Shown here: positions 1 to 6,478 of the stretch, piece by piece | Position numbering within the stretch: the stretch's first letter is position 1 | Layout: each line of letters begins with the position of its first letter | Assembly (NCBI GenBank): GCA_021156245.1 | Contig: JAJNBO010000067.1 | Location: forward strand, 1-9,038 | From: Ramlibacter sp. | GTDB taxonomy: Bacteria > Pseudomonadota > Gammaproteobacteria > Burkholderiales > Burkholderiaceae_C | Length of the DNA: 9,038 nucleotides | Reading direction: 5' to 3' | Notes under the pieces: generated by a model | Databases searched by the model: none | The model's input: only the letters and a program-made list of their open reading frames with translations | What the model was told of the DNA's origin: nothing | Program-made: the position numbers and the translations under genes

Positions 1-954
1 GTCTGGCGCATCGGCAGCCGCACGCTCAGGCACCCGGCCAAGGTGCCGCTGCTCTGGGCCATCGCGGTGGCCAGCTTCGTCGCCATCGCCTGGCTGAAGG
101 TGCCCTTCCCCTGGATCGTGCTGTGCGCGGCGGTCCTCGGTTCGCTGGCGGCGCGTCATGCGCCCTCGCAGGTGGCAGGGGGCGGCGGCCATGGCCAGTC
201 CGAGAAGTCCTGGGGCCCCGCGCTGATCGACGACCACACGCCCACGCCCGAGCACGCGCGTTTTCGCAAGTCGCACCTGGCGTGGATCGTGGCCGCCGGC
301 GCGGTGCTGTGGCTGGCGCCGATGGCGGTGCTCGTCGCGGCAACGGGCATCGAGGGCACGCTCACGCAGATGGGCTGGTTCTTCAGCAAGGCGGCGCTGC
401 TCACCTTCGGCGGCGCGTATGCCGTGCTGCCCTATGTGTACCAGGGCGCGGTGGAGCACTACCAGTGGCTGACGGGCCCCCAGATGATCGACGGCCTGGC
501 GCTGGGCGAAACCACGCCGGGGCCGCTGATCATGGTGGTGGCCTTCGTCGCGTTCGTCGGCGGCTGGGCGCGCCAGGTGCTCGGGCCGGATGCGCTGTTC
601 CTGGGCGCGGCCCTCGCCGCGGTCGTGGTGACCTGGTTCACCTTCCTCCCCTCGTTCCTGTTCATCCTGGCGGGCGGTCCGCTGGTGGAATCCACGCACG
701 GCAAGCTGGGGTTCACCGGGCCGCTGACGGCGATCACCGCGGCGGTGGTCGGCGTCATCGCCAGCTTGGCCCTGTTCTTCCTGGCGCACATCGCGCAGGA
801 CCGCCCGACTGGGGGTTGGCCGGTGGACTGGGTGTCGCTGGCCATCGCCGCCGCGGCTGCCGTGGCCTTGCTGCGCTACAAGGCCGGCGTCATCCCGGTG
901 ATTACCGCCTGCGCGGTCACAGGCATGTTGCTGAGGCTGGGGGGTATCGCCTGA
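1..954 (+). CDS. chrA: Chromate transporter ChrA (CHR family), C-terminal part, 5' end outside window
   Basis: The reading frame is open from base 1, so the visible 317 residues are the C-terminal part of a longer protein; the GTG at 43 is internal, not the start. ChrA proteins are inner-membrane transporters of about 400-450 residues that expel chromate (and may move sulfate), built from two homologous CHR halves. What is visible is mostly the second half: a membrane segment near 58-130, a hydrophilic linker with a Gly/His-rich patch at about 172-270, then the CHR signature with FFSKAALLTFGGAY at 379-420 and LGETTPGP at 502-525, followed by several hydrophobic helices to the end. The TGA stop is at 952-954. 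The next gene starts 34 bases downstream on the same strand, so read-through is possible, but the two share no obvious function. Family assignment is strong; chromate as the true substrate is inferred from the family name. Confidence 0.88.
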   Translation, partial: VWRIGSRTLRHPAKVPLLWAIAVASFVAIAWLKVPFPWIVLCAAVLGSLAARHAPSQVAGGGGHGQSEKSWGPALIDDHTPTPEHARFRKSHLAWIVAAGAVLWLAPMAVLVAATGIEGTLTQMGWFFSKAALLTFGGAYAVLPYVYQGAVEHYQWLTGPQMIDGLALGETTPGPLIMVVAFVAFVGGWARQVLGPDALFLGAALAAVVVTWFTFLPSFLFILAGGPLVESTHGKLGFTGPLTAITAAVVGVIASLALFFLAHIAQDRPTGGWPVDWVSLAIAAAAAVALLRYKAGVIPVITACAVTGMLLRLGGIA

Positions 955-976
955 TGGGGCGTGGCCGCACCGGCGC

Positions 977-982
977 TATGCT
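977..982 (+). promoter_or_regulatory. Possible -10 element (TATGCT) just before denD
   Basis: TATGCT matches four of six positions of the sigma-70 -10 consensus and ends six bases before the denD ATG, which would place the transcript start at or next to the start codon. No Shine-Dalgarno sequence is visible before this ATG, which fits a leaderless mRNA. No convincing -35 box lies 16-18 bases upstream, so this is a weak call; denD could instead be read from a promoter upstream of chrA. Confidence 0.25.
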
Positions 983-988
983 GCGCGC

Positions 989-1999
989 ATGAACATCCTG
1001 ATCACCGGTGGCACGGGCTTCCTCGGCGCCCGCCTCGCCCGCACGCTGCTCGCCGCGGGCTCCGTTTCCCTTCGTGGCGCCCCGGCCCGCCGCATCGAGC
1101 AGGTGGTGCTGGCCGACCGCGGCCCCGCGCCCGCCGACCTGGCGTCGGACCCCCGGGTGCGCGTGGTGCAGGGCGACCTGCTCGAGCTGGTGCAGCGGAA
1201 GGACCTGCCCACCGCCGGCACCGATGCGGTGTTCCACCTCGCCGCCGCGGTCAGCGGTGAATGCGAAGCCGACTTCGACCTCGGCATGCGCAGCAACGTC
1301 GACACGACGCGCGCGCTGCTGGAAGGTTGCCGCGCGCTGGGCACCAGCCCGGTGTTCGTGTTCGCCAGTTCGGTCGGCGTCTTCGGCCGCCGCCCGGGTG
1401 ACGGCCCGCTCGGCACGATCGCCGACGACACGTTGCCGACGCCGCAAGGCAGCTACGGCATCCAGAAGTTCATCTGCGAACAGCTGGTGGCCGACTACGC
1501 GCGCAAGGGCTACGTCGCGGGCCGCAGCGTGCGGCCGATGACGGTGGCGGTGCGTCCCGGCCGCCCCAACGGCGCGGCGTCCAGCTTCTTCAGCGGCATG
1601 ATCCGCGAGCCTCTCGCCGGCGAGCGGGCGCGCATCCCGGTGCCTGCCGACACGCCCGCCGCGCTGGCATCGCCGCGCAGCACCATCGCCGGCTTCATCC
1701 GCGCCGGTGAAGCCAGCGATGCGCAGTGGGGCCACCGCACGGCCGTCAACCTGCCTTCGCTGCGCACCACCGTCGGCGAGATGGCGGCGGCACTGGAGAA
1801 GGTCGCCGGCAAGGAAGCGAGTGCGCTGCTCAACTGGGATGTCGACCCCACGATCGAAAAGCTGGTGCGCAGCTGGCCCGGCGACGTGGCCTGGGAGCGC
1901 GCGCGCGGCTTGGGGCTGGGGAGCGACGCCAGCTTCGAAGCGATCGTGCGCGAGTACATCGCCGAGAACCCGCAGGCCGTGCGCCTGGCGGTGCGCTGA
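989..1999 (+). CDS. denD: D-erythronate dehydrogenase-like SDR (DenD)
   Basis: This is a 336-residue extended short-chain dehydrogenase/reductase. The NAD-binding loop TGGTGFLG is at residues 6-13 next to the N-terminus, which fixes the start. HLAAAVSGE at 83-91 and SSVGVFG at 127-133 follow, and the catalytic Tyr-x-x-x-Lys is Y156/K160. The conserved stretches [20 protein letters not shown] and [16 protein letters not shown] are hallmarks of the DenD group rather than of sugar-nucleotide epimerases. DenD oxidises D-erythronate to 2-oxo-D-erythronate with NAD+ in the cytoplasm. The following gene, ten bases downstream, is an OtnI/Hyi-like isomerase that would take the product, which supports the call. 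No Shine-Dalgarno sequence precedes the ATG. A related four-carbon or other acid-sugar substrate is possible; the SDR family is certain, DenD likely. Confidence 0.85.
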   Translation: MNILITGGTGFLGARLARTLLAAGSVSLRGAPARRIEQVVLADRGPAPADLASDPRVRVVQGDLLELVQRKDLPTAGTDAVFHLAAAVSGECEADFDLGMRSNVDTTRALLEGCRALGTSPVFVFASSVGVFGRRPGDGPLGTIADDTLPTPQGSYGIQKFICEQLVADYARKGYVAGRSVRPMTVAVRPGRPNGAASSFFSGMIREPLAGERARIPVPADTPAALASPRSTIAGFIRAGEASDAQWGHRTAVNLPSLRTTVGEMAAALEKVAGKEASALLNWDVDPTIEKLVRSWPGDVAWERARGLGLGSDASFEAIVREYIAENPQAVRLAVR

Positions 2000-2009
2000 G
2001 GGCCGCGCC

Positions 2010-2831
2010 ATGCCCCGTTTCGCCGCCAACCTGTCGATGCTCTACCCGGAGCTGGGCTTCCTGGACCGCTTCGAAGCCGCCGCGCGCGATGGTTTCGAGG
2101 CCGTGGAATACCTGTTCCCGTACGAGCACGATCCGGCCGAACTGGCCGCGCGCCTGCACGCGCACGGGCTGCAGCAGGTGCTGTTCAACGCGCCGCCCGG
2201 CAACTGGGACGCGGGCGAGAAGGGGCTGGCCTGCCTGCCGGGCCGCGAGCAGGAATTCCGCGACGGCTTCGCCAAGGCGTTGAAGTACGCCGAGGCGCTG
2301 CGCTGTCCGCGCGTGCACGTCATGGCGGGGCTGGTGCCGGAGGGACAGGAGCGCAACGCCGTGCGCCCGACGTACGTGGCCAACATCCGCTGGGCTGCGC
2401 GCGAGGCGGCCAGGCAGGGCGTCAAGGTGCTGATCGAGCCGATCAACACGCGCGACATCCCGCGCTTCTTCCTCAATCGCCAGGACCACGCGCACGAGCT
2501 GCTGGCGGAGATCGGCGAAGCGAATGCGCAGGTGCAGATGGACCTGTACCACTGCCAGGTGGTGGAAGGCGACGTGGCGATGAAGATCCGCCAGTACCTG
2601 CCCACCGGCCGCGTCGGCCACTTCCAGATCGCCGGCGTGCCGCAGCGGCACGAGCCCGACCTCGGCGAGATGAACTATCCCTTCCTGTTCTCCGTCATCG
2701 ACGAGGTGGCGGCCGCCTGCGGCTGGCAGGGCTGGGTGGGCTGCGAATACCGGCCGGCCCGCGGTGCGCAGCCCGGCGGCACTTCCGAAGGCCTGGCCTG
2801 GATGCGCCGGCTCAGGACGGCTTCTTCATGA
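2010..2831 (+). CDS. otnI: 2-oxo-tetronate / hydroxypyruvate isomerase (OtnI/Hyi family)
   Basis: This 273-residue protein has the AP-endonuclease-2-like TIM-barrel fold of hydroxypyruvate isomerases, whose usual length is about 258-270. The N-terminus [14 protein letters not shown] is typical and fixes the start; TGAGGG, overlapping the denD stop, serves as ribosome binding site eight bases before the ATG. The two catalytic glutamates are visible as E143 (in LIEPIN) and E246 (in GCEYRP), with D178 and H181 in QMDLYHCQ as probable metal ligands. Hyi interconverts hydroxypyruvate and tartronate semialdehyde; the OtnI branch converts 2-oxo-tetronate to 3-oxo-tetronate. Because denD lies directly upstream, OtnI is the better reading: step two of D-erythronate breakdown. 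The kinase OtnK and decarboxylase OtnC are absent here. The last 20 bases overlap the convergent DUF421 gene. Confidence 0.85.
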   Translation: MPRFAANLSMLYPELGFLDRFEAAARDGFEAVEYLFPYEHDPAELAARLHAHGLQQVLFNAPPGNWDAGEKGLACLPGREQEFRDGFAKALKYAEALRCPRVHVMAGLVPEGQERNAVRPTYVANIRWAAREAARQGVKVLIEPINTRDIPRFFLNRQDHAHELLAEIGEANAQVQMDLYHCQVVEGDVAMKIRQYLPTGRVGHFQIAGVPQRHEPDLGEMNYPFLFSVIDEVAAACGWQGWVGCEYRPARGAQPGGTSEGLAWMRRLRTASS

Positions 2832-3276
2832 TGTTGATGTTGCCGTCCGCCTCCAGGATGGCCATCCGCATGTCCTCGAGGTCGCAGTCGGCGCCGCGCA
2901 GTGCTTTCTCCACGTCCGAGCGCGGCACGCGCTGCCTCTTCAGCACGTCGTCGTAGATCACGCCGTCGCGGCCGATCAGCACGGGATTGCCCTGCACCGC
3001 CGCATCGGCCTTCTGGCTGCGCGATGTGATGAGGGCGATCACCACGTCCAGCAGGACCAGCGTCGCGGCGACGATCAGGCCCGCCGGCACCGACTCGTCG
3101 CCGCCGTGCAGCGCGCCGCTGACGCCTTCGGACAGAAGCATCACCACGATCAGGTCGAAGGGCGTGAACTGGCCCACGGTGCGCTTGCCCGTGATGCGCA
3201 CCATCACCAGCAGCACCAGGTAGACAATCGCCGCGCGGACCGCGAATTCCCACCAGGGGGCTTGCATGTCGAACAT
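2812..3276 (-). CDS. DUF421 / YetF-like small membrane protein
   Basis: The protein has 154 residues. Three hydrophobic helices (about 10-26, 38-56 and 64-84) are followed by a cytoplasmic C-terminal domain (about 97-153). The motif [16 protein letters not shown] at 27-42 and the tail [18 protein letters not shown] at 97-114 are typical of the DUF421/YetF family; the final part, [18 protein letters not shown], is its C-terminal domain. Function is not established; members are membrane-bound and often linked to stress or spore genes. The start at 3276 is chosen because GGGAG sits six bases before this ATG and the protein then begins just before the first helix; the frame stays open upstream to 3417, but that part is arginine-rich and unlike the family. 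The gene follows a DUF72 gene after a 97-base gap. Its stop lies inside the 3' end of convergent otnI. Confidence 0.88.
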   Translation of the reverse strand: MFDMQAPWWEFAVRAAIVYLVLLVMVRITGKRTVGQFTPFDLIVVMLLSEGVSGALHGGDESVPAGLIVAATLVLLDVVIALITSRSQKADAAVQGNPVLIGRDGVIYDDVLKRQRVPRSDVEKALRGADCDLEDMRMAILEADGNINIMKKPS

Positions 3277-3330
3277 TTCGTGCTCCCGGAAGTCTCCGGC
3301 GGAGTGGACCACCGGGGCAGGCTCAGCCTT

Positions 3331-3353
3331 GTCGGACGCCGCCGCGTCCCGAC
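3331..3353 (-). terminator. GC-rich hairpin between the DUF72 and DUF421 genes
   Basis: GGACGC (3334-3339) and GCGTCC (3344-3349) pair perfectly across a four-base loop, and GTC/GAC outside extend the stem past one bulged base. It lies 21 bases or more below the bottom of the DUF421 coding start and just past the DUF72 stop, so it could end or weaken transcription of the upstream pair or act as a processing site. There is no T-run on either strand, so intrinsic termination is doubtful. Confidence 0.3.
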
Positions 3354-3373
3354 CGTTCGCCCTTCGGAGACCG

Positions 3374-4120
3374 CTACCCCCATTGCTCCAGGAACGCCTT
3401 CGCCGCATGCGGCGCACGCTCCTTGGCGCCGTTGATGAAGAACACGAAAGCCTCCTTGCGCGCCCCCATTTCCACCCACTCCTTCGCCCCGCGCGCCCAC
3501 GGCGTGAGTTCGTCCAGCGGATACCCGGTCGCGCAATCCTCGCGGCTGCGCATCAGGCGCAGGTAAGCCAGGTCGCTGCGCGCATGCGGGATCGACGGGT
3601 ACTTGTCCGCGTCCGTGTACACCGTCGTGCAGTCGTGGCGCGCCAGCAGGTCCAGGTAGGGTTCGCAGGCGAAGCTCGGGTGCCGCGCATCCAGCACGTG
3701 CCGCAGGGGGCGCCCCTGCACGTCGCGCGGCAGCAGCCGCAGGAAAGGCTCGATGTTGTCCGGGTCGAACACGGTGGACGGCATCAGCTGCCACAGGATC
3801 GGCCCCAGCTTGTCGCCGAGCTCCGCGATGCCGCTGCCGATGAAGCGGGCGATGCCTTCGGCGGCGCCCGCCAGCTCGCGCCGGTGCGTCGTGAAGCGGT
3901 GCGCCTTGAGCGAGAAGACGAAGCCGTCGGGCGTCTCGTCGCGCCACTTGGCGAAGGTCGCCGGCTTGAAGGTGCTGTAGAAAGTGCCGTTGACCTCGAC
4001 CGCGGTGAACTGGCGGCTCGCGTACTGCAGCTCCTTCGCATGCGCCAGTCCGGCGGGATAGAAGTTGTTGCGCCAGGGCTCGAAGGTCCAGCCGCCGACG
4101 CCCACGTGGATGCGGTTCAA
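3374..4120 (-). CDS. DUF72 / YecE-family protein
   Basis: This 248-residue protein belongs to the DUF72 family, predicted TIM-barrel proteins of unknown biochemical role. Family signatures appear in order: GWTFEPWRNNFYP at 10-22, VEVNGTFYS at 41-49, FVFSLKAHRFTTH at 67-79, LGPILWQLMP at 105-114, ARHPSF at 145-150, YLRLM at 186-190, and the C-terminal FVFFINGAKERAPHAAKAF, which stands where most members have an NND-containing motif. The start is TTG at 4120. It is preferred because the family pattern begins immediately after it and GGGGAG lies seven bases upstream. The TTG overlaps the TGA of the upstream glycosyltransferase-like gene as TTGA, so the two are probably translated in a coupled way. 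Family assignment is firm; the function is unknown. Confidence 0.9.
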   Translation of the reverse strand: MNRIHVGVGGWTFEPWRNNFYPAGLAHAKELQYASRQFTAVEVNGTFYSTFKPATFAKWRDETPDGFVFSLKAHRFTTHRRELAGAAEGIARFIGSGIAELGDKLGPILWQLMPSTVFDPDNIEPFLRLLPRDVQGRPLRHVLDARHPSFACEPYLDLLARHDCTTVYTDADKYPSIPHARSDLAYLRLMRSREDCATGYPLDELTPWARGAKEWVEMGARKEAFVFFINGAKERAPHAAKAFLEQWG

Positions 4121-4857
4121 GTCTTGTCTCCCCAGACGCGTTGCACCCCCGGCTCGGGCGCTTCGGTGACGCCACGGCGCGGCGCGGCGGACTCGCGCAA
4201 GCCTTCATCCGCATTGATCGCGAGCCCCACGCGGAACTGCTGCGGCTCCAGTCCCTGCTGGTGCAGCAGCGCGCCCAGCAGGATGTCGCCGCCGGCGTGC
4301 CGTAGCGCCGGCTCGGGCCAGTCCCAGCGCCGCAGCAGGTCCAGCGGCGCCACGAACCAGCCGCCGGTGTTGAAGCGCACCGGGCTCGGGATCGGGCGGC
4401 CCCGGTACCAGTGCTGCGCCCGGATCCATTCCTGCTGCGCCGCGTCGAGGTTCATCGTGTAGACGGAGCCGAGCGTGCCCTGCGTCGCGGCCGCGCGCGC
4501 GGAAACCGCCTGCAGCCAGCCCTTCACGTCCAGGCCCGGACGCAGGAAGGAGTCGTCGTCGAACCACATCAGGTGCGTGGCATCCCCGTGGTAGCCGGCC
4601 AGCAGCCGGCGCAGCATCGGGTACTTGTAGGCCTGCGGGTCCGCTTCCTCGCGCGGCACGCCGGGCAGCAGCTCGTCGAGGATCTCGCGCGATGCGGCGG
4701 ACACCTCGTTCAGCCCGATGCGCAGGTCGACCTGTCCCGTGTTCCACAGCGCGCGCAGCGTGCCGCCACAGCGCCGGGCCAGCAGCGGGTGATCGCCGTA
4801 GAACAATGCGAGGACGAGGAACTTGACCAAGGCGTGCGCGCGTGATTTCGGGCCCAT
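4117..4857 (-). CDS. Putative glycosyltransferase (GT-A-like, DXD motif)
   Basis: This 246-residue soluble protein has a hydrophobic N-terminal strand (VKFLVLALFYGD, 11-22) of the kind that starts a GT-A nucleotide-sugar fold. MWFDDDS at 97-103 carries an Asp-x-Asp (D100/D102) suited to metal and nucleotide-sugar binding. FNTGGWFVAP at 162-171 and GGDILLGALLHQQG at 189-202 resemble the acceptor-site loop and following acidic residue of such enzymes. The QEWIRAQHWYRG and INADE stretches look conserved but I cannot assign them. There is no signal peptide or membrane anchor. The ATG at 4857 has only a poor ribosome binding site; TTG at 4830 is an alternative start. It is the first gene of a pair with DUF72 (TTGA overlap) and is divergent from the M20 peptidase gene 63 bases away. 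Donor and acceptor are unknown. Confidence 0.68.
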   Translation of the reverse strand: MGPKSRAHALVKFLVLALFYGDHPLLARRCGGTLRALWNTGQVDLRIGLNEVSAASREILDELLPGVPREEADPQAYKYPMLRRLLAGYHGDATHLMWFDDDSFLRPGLDVKGWLQAVSARAAATQGTLGSVYTMNLDAAQQEWIRAQHWYRGRPIPSPVRFNTGGWFVAPLDLLRRWDWPEPALRHAGGDILLGALLHQQGLEPQQFRVGLAINADEGLRESAAPRRGVTEAPEPGVQRVWGDKT

Positions 4858-4920
4858 CCTAGCCCAGCCAACGTGTCACGCGTACAGTTGCGGCATCCGC
4901 TTTCCGAACGAGACATTGCA

Positions 4921-6393
4921 ATGAACGCACCCCTGCACCGCGAGATGCCCGCCACCGTGCTCGACAGCGCCGCCGCCCTGGACCAGGTCACGCGCCAGTG
5001 GGACGGCGACATCGTCCGCCAGATCACCGACTACATCGCGATCCCCGCCAAGTCGCCCGGCTTCGACCCGGCCTGGTCGGAGCACGGGTACATCGACACG
5101 GTGCTGCGCAACGCGGCGTCCTGGGTGGAGGCGCAGAAGGTCGAAGGCCTGAAGCTGGAAGTGGTGCGCCTGCCCGGCCGCACGCCGGTGATCTTCTTCG
5201 AGGTGCCGGCCACGCGCGCGGACAGCACGCAGACCATCCTGATGTACGGCCACCTGGACAAGCAGCCGGAATTCACCGGCTGGCGCAACGACCTGGGTCC
5301 GTGGACGCCCAAGTACGAGGACGGCAAGCTCTATGGCCGCGGCGGCGCCGACGACGGCTATGCGGTCTACGCCAGCATCGCTGCCGTGCAGGCGCTCAAG
5401 GCGCAGGGCAAGCCGCATGCGCGCATCGTCGGCCTGATCGAGACCTGCGAGGAATCCGGCTCCTACGACCTGCTGCCCTACGTCGACGCGCTGCGGCCGC
5501 GGCTGGGCGACGTCGGGCTGGTGATCTGCCTCGACTCCGGCGCCGGCAACTACGACCAGCTGTGGCTCACCACCTCGCTGCGCGGCCTGGCCGGCGGCGT
5601 GTTGAAGGTGCAGATCCTCACCGAGGGCGTGCACTCCGGCGACGCTTCGGGCCTCGTGCCTTCCAGTTTCCGCATCATGCGGCAGGTGCTGGACCGGCTG
5701 GAGGACAGCAAGACGGGCACCCTGCTGCCGCGAAGCTTCCACTGCGAGATGCCGGCCGACCGCCTGGAGCAGGCCAGGGCGACCGCGGCGATCCTGGGCG
5801 AAGAGGTCTACAAGCGCTTCCCGTGGGCCCATGCGGACTGCGGCGGCTCCACCGCCTTCGCGCTGCCCACGACCACCGACCCGGTGCAGGCGCTGGTCAA
5901 CCGGACCTGGAAGCCGACGCTGTCCGTGGTCGGCGCCGAGGGCTTCCCGGCGCTGCAGGACGCCGGCAATGTGCTGCGTCCCTACACGGCCTTCAAGCTG
6001 TCGCTGCGGCTGCCCCCGCTGATCGACGCCGGCCAGGCGGTGCAGGAACTCAAGACCTTGCTGGAGGACAACGCGCCCTACCAGGCCAAGGTGACCTTCG
6101 AGTCGACGGGCGCCGCTTCCGGCTGGAACGCGCCCTCCACCACGCCCTGGTTCGAGCAGGCGCTCAACACCGCTTCGCTGGCGCACTTCGGGGCGCCGGT
6201 CGGCTACATCGGCCAGGGCGGCACCATCCCGCTGATGAACATGCTGTCGCAGGGCTTCCCCACGGCGCAGATGATGGTGTGCGGCGTGCTGGGCCCGCGG
6301 AGCAACGCGCACGGTCCCAACGAATTCCTGCACGTGCCTTACGCCAAGCGCCTGACGGCCGCGGTCGCCGAGGTGATGGCGCAGATGCCCTGA
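4921..6393 (+). CDS. M20-family metallopeptidase (carnosinase/dipeptidase-like)
   Basis: A 490-residue zinc-dependent M20 hydrolase, longer than the compact ArgE/DapE type and closer in length and style to CNDP-like dipeptidases. All catalytic elements are present: YGHLDKQPE with H111 and D113; GRGGADDG with the bridging D144; ETCEESG with the general base E177 and ligand E178; CLDSG with D205; the lid-domain VHSGDASG with H238; and SNAHGPNEF near the end with H464. The lid/dimerisation domain spans roughly 215-400. No signal peptide is seen, so it probably acts in the cytoplasm, cleaving a dipeptide or a related amide; the exact substrate cannot be read. The start at 4921 is preferred over the in-frame GTG at 4873, though only a weak GAG-type ribosome binding site precedes it. 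The gene stands alone: a hairpin follows, and the gene behind it runs divergently. Confidence 0.9.
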   Translation: MNAPLHREMPATVLDSAAALDQVTRQWDGDIVRQITDYIAIPAKSPGFDPAWSEHGYIDTVLRNAASWVEAQKVEGLKLEVVRLPGRTPVIFFEVPATRADSTQTILMYGHLDKQPEFTGWRNDLGPWTPKYEDGKLYGRGGADDGYAVYASIAAVQALKAQGKPHARIVGLIETCEESGSYDLLPYVDALRPRLGDVGLVICLDSGAGNYDQLWLTTSLRGLAGGVLKVQILTEGVHSGDASGLVPSSFRIMRQVLDRLEDSKTGTLLPRSFHCEMPADRLEQARATAAILGEEVYKRFPWAHADCGGSTAFALPTTTDPVQALVNRTWKPTLSVVGAEGFPALQDAGNVLRPYTAFKLSLRLPPLIDAGQAVQELKTLLEDNAPYQAKVTFESTGAASGWNAPSTTPWFEQALNTASLAHFGAPVGYIGQGGTIPLMNMLSQGFPTAQMMVCGVLGPRSNAHGPNEFLHVPYAKRLTAAVAEVMAQMP

Positions 6394-6406
6394 CGCTCGT
6401 CGGATG

Positions 6407-6428
6407 CGGGCCGGCAACGGCCCGTTTC
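6407..6428 (+). terminator. Hairpin with GNRA loop after the M20 peptidase gene
   Basis: CGGGCCG (6407-6413) and CGGCCCG (6418-6424) form a perfect seven-base-pair stem closed by the stable tetraloop GCAA, followed by TTTC. It begins 13 bases after the peptidase stop. The T-run is short, but position and stem strength make an intrinsic terminator likely. Confidence 0.6.
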
Positions 6429-6442
6429 AGCCCATTGGGGCA

Positions 6443-6470
6443 TTGACAGCGCCGGCCCGGCAGCGATGAT
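6443..6470 (+). promoter_or_regulatory. Sigma-70-like promoter for the alpha/beta hydrolase
   Basis: A perfect -35 box TTGACA (6443-6448) is followed after 16 bases by GATGAT (6465-6470), which matches four of six -10 positions. The expected start of transcription is around 6476-6479, essentially at the ATG of the next gene, and no Shine-Dalgarno sequence exists there, which suggests a leaderless transcript. The -10 lies within a perfect inverted repeat (6462-6474). Confidence 0.5.
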
Positions 6471-6474
6471 CGCT
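6462..6474. promoter_or_regulatory. Short palindrome over the -10 box, possible operator
   Basis: AGCGAT and ATCGCT form a perfect six-base inverted repeat around a single central G. It covers the proposed -10 hexamer, a position where a dimeric repressor could block RNA polymerase. Six-base palindromes occur by chance, so this is only suggestive. Confidence 0.25.
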
Positions 6475-6478
6475 ACGG

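Noticed and set aside
123..992. A 289-codon plus-strand frame within the chrA gene
   Set aside because: A shifted frame with Arg/Gly/Ala-rich translation; the ChrA motifs are in frame 1.
1707..2009. An in-frame extension of otnI upstream into denD
   Set aside because: It overlaps denD in another phase and is Arg/Ser-rich, while the family N-terminus begins at 2010 with a good ribosome binding site.
917..2029. A 370-codon minus-strand frame opposite denD
   Set aside because: Arg/Ala-rich with no family motif; denD on the other strand has the Rossmann and YxxxK motifs.
3277..3417. A 47-codon N-terminal extension of the DUF421 protein
   Set aside because: It is Arg-rich, not family-like and overlaps the DUF72 gene; the ATG at 3276 has a clear GGGAG site.
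4876..6417. A 513-codon open frame on the minus strand opposite the M20 peptidase gene
   Set aside because: Its translation is rich in Arg, Gly, His and Val without recognisable motifs, and the plus strand carries a complete set of M20 catalytic motifs over the same bases. Long antisense frames are normal in DNA of this GC content.
4998..6446. A 482-codon plus-strand frame inside the M20 gene in another phase
   Set aside because: The translation is Arg/Ala/Gly-rich low-complexity sequence typical of a shifted frame; no domain is seen.
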